Shown: positions 52,942-61,105, numbered from the stretch's first letter. The stretch: DNA of 64,000 nt from Paenibacillus sp. JQZ6Y-1 (GCF_040719145.1 NZ_JBFDUZ010000004.1:1-64000); one strand, 5' to 3'. Numbers and translations are program-made. Notes: generated by a model not told the origin, from the sequence alone.

Positions 52942-52986
52942 TCACACTCACTCCCGTCGCTTGCTATGTACATTATCAGATTAACG

Positions 52987-53017
52987 GACAATGGTGACAA
53001 CTGCCGTCACCATTGGC
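52987..53017. repeat. Hairpin near the AlkC start
   Basis: GACAATGGTGAC / GTCACCATTGGC, a 12-bp near-perfect stem, followed by AAAAAA on the plus strand. It lies about 45 bases upstream of AlkC and just after the MarR-gene terminator, so it may help end the MarR transcript or form part of the AlkC leader. Confidence 0.5.
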
Positions 53018-53050
53018 AAAAAAGAAGTCATGCTGTACGTACAGCATGAC
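53018..53050 (-). terminator. Terminator of the MarR gene
   Basis: On the minus strand, GTCATGCTGTAC / GTACAGCATGAC is a perfect 12-bp palindrome followed by TTCTTTTTT. It is 16 bases past the MarR stop. Confidence 0.8.
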
Positions 53051-53066
53051 ACCGATATGCCAAATA

Positions 53067-53501
53067 TCATGTACGGTGGATCATTTTGGCAGCAATCTTG
53101 ATCAATTGCGCTCGTTCTTGTTGTGTGAGTCGTTCGGCGGCTTTGTCGATCCGCTGCTCAATCTCACTTCCGACCGTATGAACAATATGCAGTCCGCTGT
53201 CAGTGAGACGAACAGAGAAGCTTCTCCGGTCAGTGGACGAAGCAACGCGTTCTACGAGTCCACGGCGCTCGGCACGATTGATCAGCCCGGTCACACTGGA
53301 TTTATCCAGATTCAGATGATGCGCCAGTTCCTGCATACCCGGTTCACGATCACGCAATATACCGAGCAGACGAATCTGTACAAAGGACAAATCATGCTCA
53401 GTACCTGCCTCTAGCAGAATACTTTGAATCAAATATGTAAGCTGAACCAAATGATCCACTAACGGCGTCTCACTCGGTTGTGGTGACATATTATAGTGCA
53501 T
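53067..53501 (-). CDS. MarR-family transcriptional regulator
   Basis: 144-residue winged-helix protein. Recognition helix region: MQELAHHLNLDKSSVTGLIN; wing: RRGLVERVASSTDRRSFSV, with the DRRS motif typical of MarR. It binds DNA as a dimer and is released by small phenolics, oxidants or other ligands. The gene is divergent from the quinone-oxidoreductase-like gene at 53819, and three inverted repeats fill the gap between them, so it probably represses that gene and itself. CAGGAGTG is eight bases before the ATG. Confidence 0.9.
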   Translation of the reverse strand: MHYNMSPQPSETPLVDHLVQLTYLIQSILLEAGTEHDLSFVQIRLLGILRDREPGMQELAHHLNLDKSSVTGLINRAERRGLVERVASSTDRRSFSVRLTDSGLHIVHTVGSEIEQRIDKAAERLTQQERAQLIKIAAKMIHRT

Positions 53502-53668
53502 ATTTATTCACTCCTGTAATAGCAAAATGTAATGATGAAGTTGGAACTCTGTATGATGACGATTGCCGAAAAGAATTGAAGATGTTTATCGGTGATCGTA
53601 TATGTGCAGATATGGATGTGTGTAGTATAGCATAGAAAAACAATGTAGTACGCGGTACAAACTTTTTA

Positions 53669-53743
53669 TTGACTTTGTTTGTGTCACAAACTATATTATA
53701 CCCAACAACTAATTTGTTGGTATGACAAACTAAAATAGTTTGT
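53669..53743 (+). promoter_or_regulatory. Promoter with three inverted repeats, likely MarR operators
   Basis: -35 TTGACT (53669-53674), 17 bases, -10 TATATT (53692-53697). Three separate repeats follow: GTTTGTGTCACAAAC (53677-53691), perfect 7-1-7 and filling the spacer; CCAACAACTAATTTGTTGG (53702-53720), perfect 7-5-7; and ACAAACTA-AAA-TAGTTTGT (53725-53743), perfect 8-3-8. All carry an ACAAAC or AACTA-type core. Placement over the promoter fits repression by the divergent MarR protein. Confidence 0.75.
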
Positions 53744-53818
53744 GTAACTAACTAAATAGATGGATAAGCAAAAATAGAATCTAAGTAAATCATTCTATTC
53801 AATATGGAGGAGATTGGA

Positions 53819-54781
53819 ATGAAAGCAGCAGTTGTATATGATTTTGGCAAACCGCCACAATATGACCATTTTGAACTTCGTAGCGTGCAGCAACCGTATG
53901 AAGCGTATGTGGATGTACTTGCCGCTGGATTGCATCAGCGGGTTCGCTCTCAGGCAGAGGGTTCGCATTATACCAGCATGGGGCAATTGCCACTGATTCC
54001 GGGTGTCGATGGCGTAGGCAGATTGGAGGATGGACGTAAGATTTATTTTGCGATGGAAGATGATGTACTTGGCTCGATGGCGGAACGTACGATTATCGAC
54101 ATACGCCGCAGCGTGGTCGTTCCAGAAGATGCCGATCCTGTGCATATTGCGGCAGCGATGAATCCTGCGATGTCGTCTTGGGTGGCACTGCGCAGTCGTA
54201 TCGATTTTCGTCCGGGCAGTCGGGTACTGGTGATGGGGGCGACTGGTAATTCGGGACAGATGGCGGTACAAATCGCCAAGCTACTCGGAGCGGATCAGGT
54301 GATTGGCGCTGGACGCAATCGAGAGCGATTGGATGGACTAACGAAGCTAGGTGCTGACACGATCGTATCGCTAGAAGGGGAGCCGGCTGAAGTGGCGGAA
54401 CGTCTAGGTGAAGCGGCGTCGGAAGTGGATGTCGTGATTGACTATCTGTGGGGAGCACCGACAGAACAAGCGATTATGCCCCTATTGACCCGCCGTCAAG
54501 ATCGTAGCCGTGCGCTGGATTGGATTCAGATCGGCTCCATGGCAGGCGCCCATGCACAGATTCCTTCCGCTGCGCTACGATCTGCCAATGTTCGCTTATT
54601 GGGAAGTGGGCAAGGTTCCATCACAACTGCTGGTTATCTGGCGGAATTTCCGGCATTGATTGACTGCATAGCATCTGGGACACTGCACATTCCAACGCAA
54701 GCTTGTCCATTGTCCGATGTGGAGGAAGTCTGGACTGCACCTACTGATCCTCAGAAACGTATCGTATTCGTTCCTATGTAA
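53819..54781 (+). CDS. Zinc-independent quinone-oxidoreductase-like MDR protein
   Basis: 320-residue medium-chain dehydrogenase/reductase. N-terminal MKAAVVYDFGKPPQYDHFEL is the GroES-like fold; the Rossmann loop VLVMGATGNSGQMAVQIAKLL carries GxTGxxG. No catalytic zinc ligands are seen, as in quinone oxidoreductases. It probably reduces quinones or other electrophiles with NADPH and is induced through the divergent MarR. ATG 53819 has GGAGGAGA eight bases upstream; a start 15 bases earlier would overlap the site. Confidence 0.86.
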   Translation: MKAAVVYDFGKPPQYDHFELRSVQQPYEAYVDVLAAGLHQRVRSQAEGSHYTSMGQLPLIPGVDGVGRLEDGRKIYFAMEDDVLGSMAERTIIDIRRSVVVPEDADPVHIAAAMNPAMSSWVALRSRIDFRPGSRVLVMGATGNSGQMAVQIAKLLGADQVIGAGRNRERLDGLTKLGADTIVSLEGEPAEVAERLGEAASEVDVVIDYLWGAPTEQAIMPLLTRRQDRSRALDWIQIGSMAGAHAQIPSAALRSANVRLLGSGQGSITTAGYLAEFPALIDCIASGTLHIPTQACPLSDVEEVWTAPTDPQKRIVFVPM

Positions 54782-54841
54782 GTTGGTATGAAGCAGATGT
54801 ACCTATTCATTTCATGAGTCGACGATAAGACATGTTATATA

Positions 54842-54904
54842 AAAAAACCGGTCGCTAGAAGCTGCATTCTCGTAGGAGAATCGCTTCCGGCGACCGGTTT
54901 TGTT
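54842..54904. terminator. Long hairpin terminator
   Basis: AAAACCGGTCGC...GAAGC...ATTCTC / GAGAAT...GCTTC...GCGACCGGTTTT, about 24 paired bases with small internal loops, A-run before and TTTT after. It ends the MDR gene and may also serve the minus-strand amylase gene, whose stop is 90 bases away. Confidence 0.88.
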
Positions 54905-54992
54905 TACAGAGTGAATGCTAGTGGGATGTTGCTGTCTAGAAGCTAGAAGGATCATCCAAAGATGAAAGGAGTGTCCAAAGATCAGCGGATGC

Positions 54993-56603
54993 TTACTCTT
55001 TGTCCGCTTCTTTGTCTTCTTCAACTGGTTCTGCTGCTTCGATATTCAGCAAGTCAGAACCCTCTTCCAAAATGCCTTCTTCCGGCAGAGCCAGACAAGG
55101 CTGACCGGATTCGTAGTAACCCTCAACCTCATCCTCGGTCAGATCGGTTTCCGGCAATGTCCAGACGGACACACTGCCGCCGTTAACTGGGAAGTTCGCC
55201 CAGCCATCTTCTTCAATCTGCACATGATGACGACGGTTGCCAGTCAGGTCGATCCAAATCTGTCCAGCACGTTCTTCACCGACAAACATGCGTTTCTCGC
55301 CTTCCTCACCGTTGGTCATCACGACCGCACAGCCGGAACGCTCAATATCTTCACTGCCTCGGCGTACCCAGCCAATGGTGTTCGGATGGTCAAAATAATC
55401 ATCCTGCTCGCCATAGGATTTGTGGTAACGCGCATACAGCAGGCAGTTCAGCATATCCTTCTTGTCCGGTACTGGGTTCTCGCCGCCGATGCCGAAGTAA
55501 TCGCCATAGAAGACGCAAGGATACCCATCCTGACGCAGCAAAACAAGGCTGTATGCCAGTGGTTTAAACCAATCTTCAATCCACGATTCCAGCGCTTCAT
55601 CCGGCTGGGAGTCATGGTTGTCGACGAAGGTAACGGCATGTGTTGGGTGCGTCTGTACCAGTGTATCGTTGAAGATCGTGGACAGATCGAATGCACTGCC
55701 CGATGTGGATGCTGCATGCAGCTTGTAGTGCAGGGAGACGTCGAACAGATCGATTTTGTAATCGACGGTATCGAGGAACTCCTGCGAAGCTGCCAGCTCT
55801 GGATTCCAGAACTCGCCCACGATATAGAAATCTTGTCCGCGTTTGTTGATCATCTCATTCACAAATTCGCGTACAAACTCATAGTTAATGTGCTTAATCG
55901 CATCCAGACGGAAGCCATCGCAGCGAGTCGTATCGATCATCCATTTGCCCCAGTTGACCATTTCCTCGCGTACTTCTGGCATATTGTAATCAATATTGGC
56001 AAACATCAGGTAATCGTAGTTGCCAAATTCGTTATCGACATTTTCATTCCATTGTTTGTCCCCGTCGGCAATGCGGAAAATACCATTTCGTCCTTCGCGG
56101 TTATCAAAGTCGGTTCCGTTGAAGTGGTGGTAGTTCCATTGCATCGGCGAATAGGTATCACCACGTCCGGGGAATGTAAATTTGGTCCAGCCCTCGATCT
56201 CAAACGGTTCATCCGAGATTTCCTCGGTACGGTTGTTCGGATCGACCTCGACCACCTTGAATACCTCGGTTTCGTCTGCACCAGCTTTGTGGTTCATGAC
56301 CAGATCGATATAAACGTTCAGACCGAGACGATGACAGACGGCAATCGCATCCAGCAGCTCTTTTTTGGTTCCGTATTTGGTGCCAACCGAGCCTTTTTGG
56401 TCAAATTCGCCCAGATCGTATAGATCATACACGCCATATCCTGTATCCTCCGGCGAATTGCCTTTGGTTACTGGTGGAATCCATAGCGTACCGATCCCTG
56501 CGCGCTTCAGTTCAGGTGCCAGATCCTGCAGCCGTTTCCAGTGTGAACCGTCAGCCTCCACATGCCACTCAAAAAATTGCATCATTGTCACATTGCGATT
56601 CAT
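54993..56603 (-). CDS. Cytoplasmic alpha-amylase (GH13)
   Basis: 536 residues, no signal peptide, so intracellular. GH13 conserved regions: DLVMNHKAGAD (about 100-110), FRLDAIKH with nucleophile Asp234, VGEFWN with acid/base Glu264, and FVDNHDSQ with Asp331. It begins NVTMMQFFEWHVEADGSHWK, as in the AmyS/BLA-like liquefying-amylase group. The last 45 residues are an acidic tail (EEGILEEGSDLLNIEAAEPVEE). It would hydrolyse internal glycogen-like or imported maltodextrin chains. ATG 56603 has AAAGGGAG about eight bases upstream; the longer frame to 56639 has none. Confidence 0.93.
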   Translation of the reverse strand: MNRNVTMMQFFEWHVEADGSHWKRLQDLAPELKRAGIGTLWIPPVTKGNSPEDTGYGVYDLYDLGEFDQKGSVGTKYGTKKELLDAIAVCHRLGLNVYIDLVMNHKAGADETEVFKVVEVDPNNRTEEISDEPFEIEGWTKFTFPGRGDTYSPMQWNYHHFNGTDFDNREGRNGIFRIADGDKQWNENVDNEFGNYDYLMFANIDYNMPEVREEMVNWGKWMIDTTRCDGFRLDAIKHINYEFVREFVNEMINKRGQDFYIVGEFWNPELAASQEFLDTVDYKIDLFDVSLHYKLHAASTSGSAFDLSTIFNDTLVQTHPTHAVTFVDNHDSQPDEALESWIEDWFKPLAYSLVLLRQDGYPCVFYGDYFGIGGENPVPDKKDMLNCLLYARYHKSYGEQDDYFDHPNTIGWVRRGSEDIERSGCAVVMTNGEEGEKRMFVGEERAGQIWIDLTGNRRHHVQIEEDGWANFPVNGGSVSVWTLPETDLTEDEVEGYYESGQPCLALPEEGILEEGSDLLNIEAAEPVEEDKEADKE

Positions 56604-57025
56604 GTATACATCTCCCTTTCTAGCGATGGTGAATTCCAAACGTGAGGCTTCATACTGAGCGATTGTAACAGCGCAAAATCAATTGCGACCTCCAGCGTTT
56701 GGTCATTCAAACGAGAGCCATACGAATATGACCCTCCTGCATGCAAGCAAACGACCTGCCGATCAGGCCAGATACGGAGAGTCTTATGCTCATCATACAC
56801 ATCTGTCGCAGCGGCACGCGGCTGTGAAGAACATTACCCATTTAGTTATCGGAGCTAAACATATTTGTTGGTACATATAATGCACATAACAACCAATTTC
56901 AGAAAATAAAGATGGAATCTTTTTATAAAAAGGCTTACATGTTTGCAGATAGCGGTACGGATGATGAATGAGCCGCATAGCTTAGAGGCGGGCGTACACG
57001 ATAAACAAACACAAGCGATAGACAA
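56604..57025. other. Gap with no clear element
   Basis: About 420 bases upstream of the amylase. The half nearer to 56900 is AT-rich and presumably holds the amylase promoter, but I could not assign boxes. A 66-codon minus-strand open frame (56600-56800) has no ribosome site and is not taken as a gene. Confidence 0.45.
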
Positions 57026-57057
57026 ACAAAAACCCCCGGAGACATGCTCCGAGGGTT
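57026..57057 (-). terminator. Terminator of the peroxidase-rhodanese operon
   Basis: Minus strand: AACCCTCGGAG / CTCCGGGGGTT with a short loop, then TTTTTG. It lies about 90 bases after the rhodanese stop. Confidence 0.8.
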
Positions 57058-57145
57058 ACATAGTATGATCACGCTTTGGGGTATAAAGGGGTAATCACAA
57101 GGATATGCGGTGTTGCAATTATCGCACGCAAGTATAGGGGAATAC

Positions 57146-57541
57146 TTACGCTTCTTCTACGTCAAAGCCAGCTTGTTTCCATGCTGCTGTACCGCCATCG
57201 ATGTAAGCTACATCGGTGAAGCCCATCAGCTTCAGCGCGTATGCGCCCAGTGCCGCTTGACCACCTGCGCCACATGTTACGAGGATTGGACGATTGCGAT
57301 CGCTCAGACGCTCGTCACGCAGTTCTTCCGGCAGACCAAGATCGGCACGGATAGGCAGCATACCAAGGGAGATGTTCGCGCTGCTTGGGATCAGACCACA
57401 TGCGCCAGCGTCTTTGGCATCTTGTACGTCAATAACGAACGTGTCTGGGTTTGCGTTGATTTTCTCGCGTGCTTCTTGGGAAGTTACGCCCGGTACGTTG
57501 TTTCTTGCTTGCGTTACCATATCTGTAAATGTCAATGCCAT
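57146..57541 (-). CDS. Single-domain rhodanese-like protein
   Basis: 131 residues. Rhodanese fold with FVIDVQDAKDA (strand and CH2A-like motif), ANISLGMLP and the active-site loop VTCGAGGQAALGAYAL, with Cys90 as the sulfur carrier; YIDGGTAAWKQAG is the C-terminal CH2B-like motif. It transfers sulfane sulfur or has a redox role. It follows the glutathione-peroxidase-like gene by 89 bases on the same strand and shares its terminator, so it belongs to a peroxide/sulfur stress pair. CAGGAGGATG stands before the ATG. Confidence 0.92.
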   Translation of the reverse strand: MALTFTDMVTQARNNVPGVTSQEAREKINANPDTFVIDVQDAKDAGACGLIPSSANISLGMLPIRADLGLPEELRDERLSDRNRPILVTCGAGGQAALGAYALKLMGFTDVAYIDGGTAAWKQAGFDVEEA

Positions 57542-57630
57542 GGTTCATCATCCTCCTGAATTGTGGTTGTTATATTGGGAATTTCGTAAAGTGCATCCTT
57601 TTATATTTACCCTTAATCTGGGAAATATCG

Positions 57631-58125
57631 TCAGGAAATGGCTTCGCCAGCGAGTACTTTTTGCAGATCAGCTTCGATTTCCGAAGGTTCGAGGCGGGAA
57701 GGGTATTGCTTCACAACCTTGCCGTCGCGATCCACCAGAAACTTCGCAAAGTTCCATTCAATATCGCCCGTGCGGGATGGCTCAGGTGCTGCATCTACCA
57801 GATAGCGGTACAGCGGGTGAGCATCGTCGCCTTTGACATCAACTTTGGCAAATAGCGGGAAGCTTACATTGTAGTTCACTTGGCAGAAGTCCTTAATTTC
57901 GGCTTCGCTGCCGGGTTCCTGTCCTTTGAACTGGTTGCAAGGGAAGCCCAGTATTTCAAAGTCGGAATCTTTATACGTATCGTAAAGTTTTTGCAATCCT
58001 TCATACTGAGGAGTCAGGCCGCAGCCACTCGCGGTATTCACAATCAACAGTGTTTTTCCTTTGTAATCGGATAACGATTGTTCCTGTTTGTCGATTGTCA
58101 GGGCAGAATAATCATGCACAGACAT
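57631..58125 (-). CDS. Glutathione-peroxidase-family thiol peroxidase
   Basis: 164 residues, of the Cys-type GPx family (BsaA/Gpo). Peroxidatic Cys35 in TASGCGLTPQYEGL, the Gln and second Cys region in FPCNQFKGQEPG, and WNFAKFLVDRDG with the conserved Trp-Asn. It reduces hydroperoxides, most likely with thioredoxin or bacillithiol-linked reductants, not glutathione. First gene of a two-gene operon with a good promoter upstream. GAGGAGATTAT precedes the ATG. Confidence 0.93.
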   Translation of the reverse strand: MSVHDYSALTIDKQEQSLSDYKGKTLLIVNTASGCGLTPQYEGLQKLYDTYKDSDFEILGFPCNQFKGQEPGSEAEIKDFCQVNYNVSFPLFAKVDVKGDDAHPLYRYLVDAAPEPSRTGDIEWNFAKFLVDRDGKVVKQYPSRLEPSEIEADLQKVLAGEAIS

Positions 58126-58153
58126 TATATAATCTCCTCACTTTCATTTTGTA

Positions 58154-58208
58154 AAATTATATTTGATAAAACATAATTTAATTATACTGTTCCACTGCGG
58201 AATGTCAA
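58154..58208 (-). promoter_or_regulatory. Promoter of the glutathione-peroxidase gene
   Basis: Minus strand: -35 TTGACA (58208-58203), 16 bases, -10 TATAAT (58186-58181), close to consensus. Just downstream, AAATTAT (58154-58160) and ATAATTT (58173-58179) form an AT-rich 7-12-7 inverted repeat that could be an operator or chance. It is not a good match to the PerR box I know. Confidence 0.7.
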
Positions 58209-58317
58209 ATCAATCTTTGACCTCCATCCAATCTTCATAAACCGTACCGCCCCATCTCCAAACGGCATTTGAAAAATTTGTTATTCCTTGACAGGAATAT
58301 ATGCCCATTGTCCCGAA

Positions 58318-58346
58318 TTGTAAAGCAGAGGTAATATATTTATAAA
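58318..58346 (+). promoter_or_regulatory. Possible promoter of the pyrrolidone-carboxylate peptidase gene
   Basis: -35 TTGTAA (58318-58323), 17 bases, -10 TATAAA (58341-58346). A TTGACA at 58288 lacks a -10 box at the right distance. The leader to the ATG is about 105 bases. Confidence 0.45.
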
Positions 58347-58456
58347 GGTAGAATATATTGCTTTATCGTATTCGCTTTTTTTATTTACGTATTGTTGATT
58401 CAAAATGGGGAATGTGGTTTCAAACGTTGTATTCATCCAACTGGGAGGTAGAGACA

Positions 58457-59125
58457 ATGAGAATACTGATATCCGGATTTGAGCCGTTTGGTGGACTTCC
58501 TATCAACCCGACGGAGTACTTGCTTGAGGCGGTCGAGGATCATTCCTTTGCGGATATTCAGGTAGAACTGCGGACGCTGCTGTTACCGGTACATTATGAT
58601 GAATGCGTGGAATTGATGATTCGTGCAGCGGAGGAGTTTCAGCCGGATGCTATTATTATGTGCGGATTGGCGGCTGGACGAACGGCGGTCAGTTTGGAAC
58701 GAATCGCTGTCAATGTGAAGAATGTCGAGCCGGGCGCTGAGTATGCCGATAATCTGAATGCGAGGCCGCAGGATGTGCCGATTCGCGAAAATGGACCGGA
58801 TGGTATTTTCTCCACCTTGCCAATTCGCGAGATGACTTGTCGTCTGCTCGAAAATGGCATTCCGGCGATGGTATCCAATACGGCAGGAACCTTTATTTGC
58901 AACAATACGATGTATGGCGTGCTGGATTATCTGCAACAGCATCATCCAGGCGTGCGTGCCGGATTCGTTCATTTCCCAGCTTCTACCCAAATGGCGCTGC
59001 ACAAGCCAACGATGCCGTCGCTGCCGATGGATCTGATGACTCGTGCGCTGATGCTGATCATCCGTACAACGGCGGAGAAATTGCAGCATGACGCGCAAGA
59101 ACTGGACTCTGCGGCATCGCTGTGA
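58457..59125 (+). CDS. pcp: Pyrrolidone-carboxylate peptidase (pyroglutamyl peptidase I)
   Basis: 222-residue cytoplasmic cysteine peptidase that removes N-terminal pyroglutamate. Motifs: GFEPFGG at the start; Glu81 in AVSLERIAVN; Cys148 in NTAGTFICNN; His172 in GFVHFPA; together the catalytic triad. GGGAGG is eight bases before ATG 58457, which starts the conserved fold; an ATG at 58358 would add 33 unrelated residues. Confidence 0.94.
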   Translation: MRILISGFEPFGGLPINPTEYLLEAVEDHSFADIQVELRTLLLPVHYDECVELMIRAAEEFQPDAIIMCGLAAGRTAVSLERIAVNVKNVEPGAEYADNLNARPQDVPIRENGPDGIFSTLPIREMTCRLLENGIPAMVSNTAGTFICNNTMYGVLDYLQQHHPGVRAGFVHFPASTQMALHKPTMPSLPMDLMTRALMLIIRTTAEKLQHDAQELDSAASL

Positions 59126-59235
59126 GAGATGAGTTTGTAGCGTGGAGCGACGGACAGGAACATGGGAACTACAGAAAACGGAACTACCTATTCCAGATAG
59201 ATCATGCAATGACGAATAATCGATTGATGATAAGG

Positions 59236-59270
59236 AACAGTTTGCTGACGATGGACAGCAAACTGTTTTT
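59236..59270 (+). terminator. Terminator after pcp
   Basis: AACAGTTTGCTG / CAGCAAACTGTT, a perfect 12-bp stem with an 8-base loop, then TTTTT. Confidence 0.88.
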
Positions 59271-59383
59271 CTGTTGATTGCATTTTTTGGTAGGAATTGT
59301 TGTAGATGACAGCTATGCAGAGCAAGAAGTAAAGTGCGGGGAATGTATCAGAGATCGTAGAGTGAAGGCGTCGAAGGGAAGGA

Positions 59384-59460
59384 ATGGAACGCAAATAGTG
59401 GAGCAAAGGCATGAATAGATAGGCAATAGAGCGCAGATAGTGGAGTAAAGTGATGAAAGT
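59384..59460. repeat. Imperfect direct repeat upstream of the Rrf2 gene
   Basis: Two copies of about 35-40 bases, GAACGCAAATAGTGGAGCAA... and GAGCGCAGATAGTGGAGTAA..., lie in the 453-base gap between pcp and the Rrf2 gene. Copies differ at several positions. I see no protein-coding use. Confidence 0.6.
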
Positions 59461-59527
59461 ACAGACAATGAAATGTAGTGAAACGAAGGCGTAAGAGTAC
59501 ACGCAAAAGTAGGATGCGTAAAACGAT

Positions 59528-59563
59528 TGACTTTTGTCTATGATGTAACTATACTGGTTACAA
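59528..59563 (+). promoter_or_regulatory. Promoter with TGTAAC-N7-GTTACA operator of the Rrf2 gene
   Basis: -35 TTGACT (59528-59533), 17 bases, -10 TATACT (59551-59556). The perfect repeat TGTAAC (59545-59550) / GTTACA (59558-59563) encloses the -10 box in a seven-base spacer, with exactly the geometry seen before the YwnB-like gene at 23300. Autoregulation by the Rrf2 protein is the simple reading. Confidence 0.78.
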
Positions 59564-59578
59564 CGGTGGTGATACAAA

Positions 59579-60001
59579 ATGAAACAAATTAGTACACGCT
59601 TCTCTATGGCGGTACACACGCTGTCGCTGATTCATCTGTGTCCATTGGAATGCACGGGCGACTTTATCGCCGCAAGTGTGAATACGAACCCGGTTGTGAT
59701 TCGCCGGATTATGGGCATGCTGAAAAAGGCAGGGCTGATCGAGGTGCGCGCTGGCATCGGCGGAGCCTATCTGCTGCAACAGCCGGAGCAGATTACCTTG
59801 CTCGACATTTACCGTGCCGTGCATGTGACCGAGGAGAATCAACTATTCGGCATTCATGATCATTCCAGTATTGCTTGTCCAGTAGGACGCAATATTGAGC
59901 AGGTGCTTCAGCAAGAACTGCGCGAAGCGCAAACGGCAATGGAACAGCGTCTTGCCCGCACGACACTGGCACAGCTGAGCAGCCAATTCGTCAACGCATA
60001 A
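59579..60001 (+). CDS. Rrf2-family transcriptional regulator (YwnA-like)
   Basis: 140-residue winged-helix regulator. The N-terminal HTH is FIAASVNTNPVVIRRIMGML, followed by the wing KKAGLIEVRAGIGGAYLLQ. The three-Cys iron-sulfur motif of IscR/NsrR is missing; the only Cys besides the one in LCPLEC is in SIACPVG (about residue 100), so a thiol or small-molecule sensor fits better than Fe-S. In B. subtilis relatives, YwnA lies near the NAD(P)H-binding YwnB. Three operators of one type in this window suggest that it controls itself, the NmrA-like gene 135 bases downstream and the YwnB-like gene at 23401. The leader is 16 bases from the operator to the ATG, with GGTGGTG as a poor ribosome site. 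Confidence 0.87.
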   Translation: MKQISTRFSMAVHTLSLIHLCPLECTGDFIAASVNTNPVVIRRIMGMLKKAGLIEVRAGIGGAYLLQQPEQITLLDIYRAVHVTEENQLFGIHDHSSIACPVGRNIEQVLQQELREAQTAMEQRLARTTLAQLSSQFVNA

Positions 60002-60070
60002 AAAACAGTCACAAGTAGCCACAGACAGAAATGAGAGCCTCTATCCAAGGCTTTTATTTTATACATTCGT

Positions 60071-60089
60071 TGTAACCATTTTGGTTATG
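60071..60089 (+). promoter_or_regulatory. Third, imperfect operator copy before the NmrA-like gene
   Basis: TGTAAC (60071-60076), seven bases, GTTATG (60084-60089); one of the six 3' arm bases agrees less well, and the spacer CATTTTG gives a poor -10. The -35 region (TTATTT) is weak too, so this site may mainly modulate transcription coming from the Rrf2 gene. The element lies about 50 bases before the NmrA-like start. Confidence 0.6.
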
Positions 60090-60136
60090 ACGCGCAATAC
60101 GTATACCTAATTTTCACATTATAGGAGGATATGAAG

Positions 60137-61000
60137 ATGACAATTTTAATTACAGGTGCAACAGGACACTTAGGCTCCAAAGTCGTAAACGAATTACTCA
60201 AAACTGTACCAGCCAGCGAGCTGGCAGTCAGCGTACGCAACCCGGAGAAGGCAGAGCATCTGCGTGAGCAGGGCATTGATGTGCGTTACGGTGATTTTGA
60301 TAAGCCAGAAACACTGGAAGCGGCATTCGCCAATGTGGATCGCTTGCTGATCATCTCGGCGGACGGTGATAACGAGACGCGCATCCGTCAGCATAACGAT
60401 GCGATAGCAGCGGCTGCACGTGCCAATGTTGGCTTTATCGCCTATACGAGCGTGGGCAATGCAGCAAATAGCCAACTGTTCCTTGCACCCGTACACAAAG
60501 CAACCGAAGAAGCGATTCTGGCGACAGGTATTCCATATTCGTTCCTGCGCAACAACTGGTATTTGGAAAATGAACTGTCTAGTATTCAAGCTTCTGCTGC
60601 TGGCGCGCCGTGGGTAACGTCCGCAGGCTCCGGTAAAGTAGGCTGGGCAACACGCGACGATTACGCTGCTGCGGCAGCAAGTGTGCTGACTGGTGAAGGT
60701 CACGACAATACCATTTACGAATTGTCGGGTCCCTTGCTGACACAGGATGAGCTGGCTGCTGCGGCTGGTGAAGCACTGGGCAAAGAGATTCCTGTACAGC
60801 ATGTGGATGATGCCACATATGCCGAGATCATGAAAGGTGCTGGTCTGCCGGACTTCTTGATCCCGATGCTGGTGAGCATCCAACACGATATTCGCGCAGG
60901 TGAACTGGCAGTAGAGCCAAGTGATTTTGAAACATTGATTGGTCGTCCATTGACTCCAACCGTAGAGGCAATCCGTCAACTGTTGAGCGAGCAAGCATAA
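60137..61000 (+). CDS. NmrA/YtfG-like NAD(P)H-binding oxidoreductase
   Basis: 287 residues. Rossmann loop TILITGATGHLGSKVVNEL and VSVRNPEKAEHLREQG, then FANVDRLLIISAD and FIAYTSVGNA. C-terminal substrate region with YELSGPLLTQDELAAAAGEA. Atypical SDR of the NmrA/YtfG (quinone oxidoreductase 2) type; it probably reduces quinones or senses NADP. I prefer ATG 60137, where AGGAGG is eight bases upstream; the ATG at 60131 is two bases from it. It follows the Rrf2 gene by 135 bases and has an operator of the same kind. Confidence 0.9.
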   Translation: MTILITGATGHLGSKVVNELLKTVPASELAVSVRNPEKAEHLREQGIDVRYGDFDKPETLEAAFANVDRLLIISADGDNETRIRQHNDAIAAAARANVGFIAYTSVGNAANSQLFLAPVHKATEEAILATGIPYSFLRNNWYLENELSSIQASAAGAPWVTSAGSGKVGWATRDDYAAAAASVLTGEGHDNTIYELSGPLLTQDELAAAAGEALGKEIPVQHVDDATYAEIMKGAGLPDFLIPMLVSIQHDIRAGELAVEPSDFETLIGRPLTPTVEAIRQLLSEQA

Positions 61001-61105
61001 CGAAGACGAAGATATGACGAGTATTCTGTTATCCCATTGCACAACAGCGATGAGGTCATGACGATGCGGGATACTTGGTATGTATCAAAGCTCTGTATAA
61101 ACGAC

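Noticed and set aside
55224-56423. 399-codon plus-strand ORF opposite the alpha-amylase
   Set aside because: It is an antisense shadow of the amylase catalytic domain, made possible by codon bias. It has no start site and no recognisable fold.
56600-56800. 66-codon ORF upstream of the amylase
   Set aside because: No ribosome site, overlaps the amylase start, and no recognisable motif.
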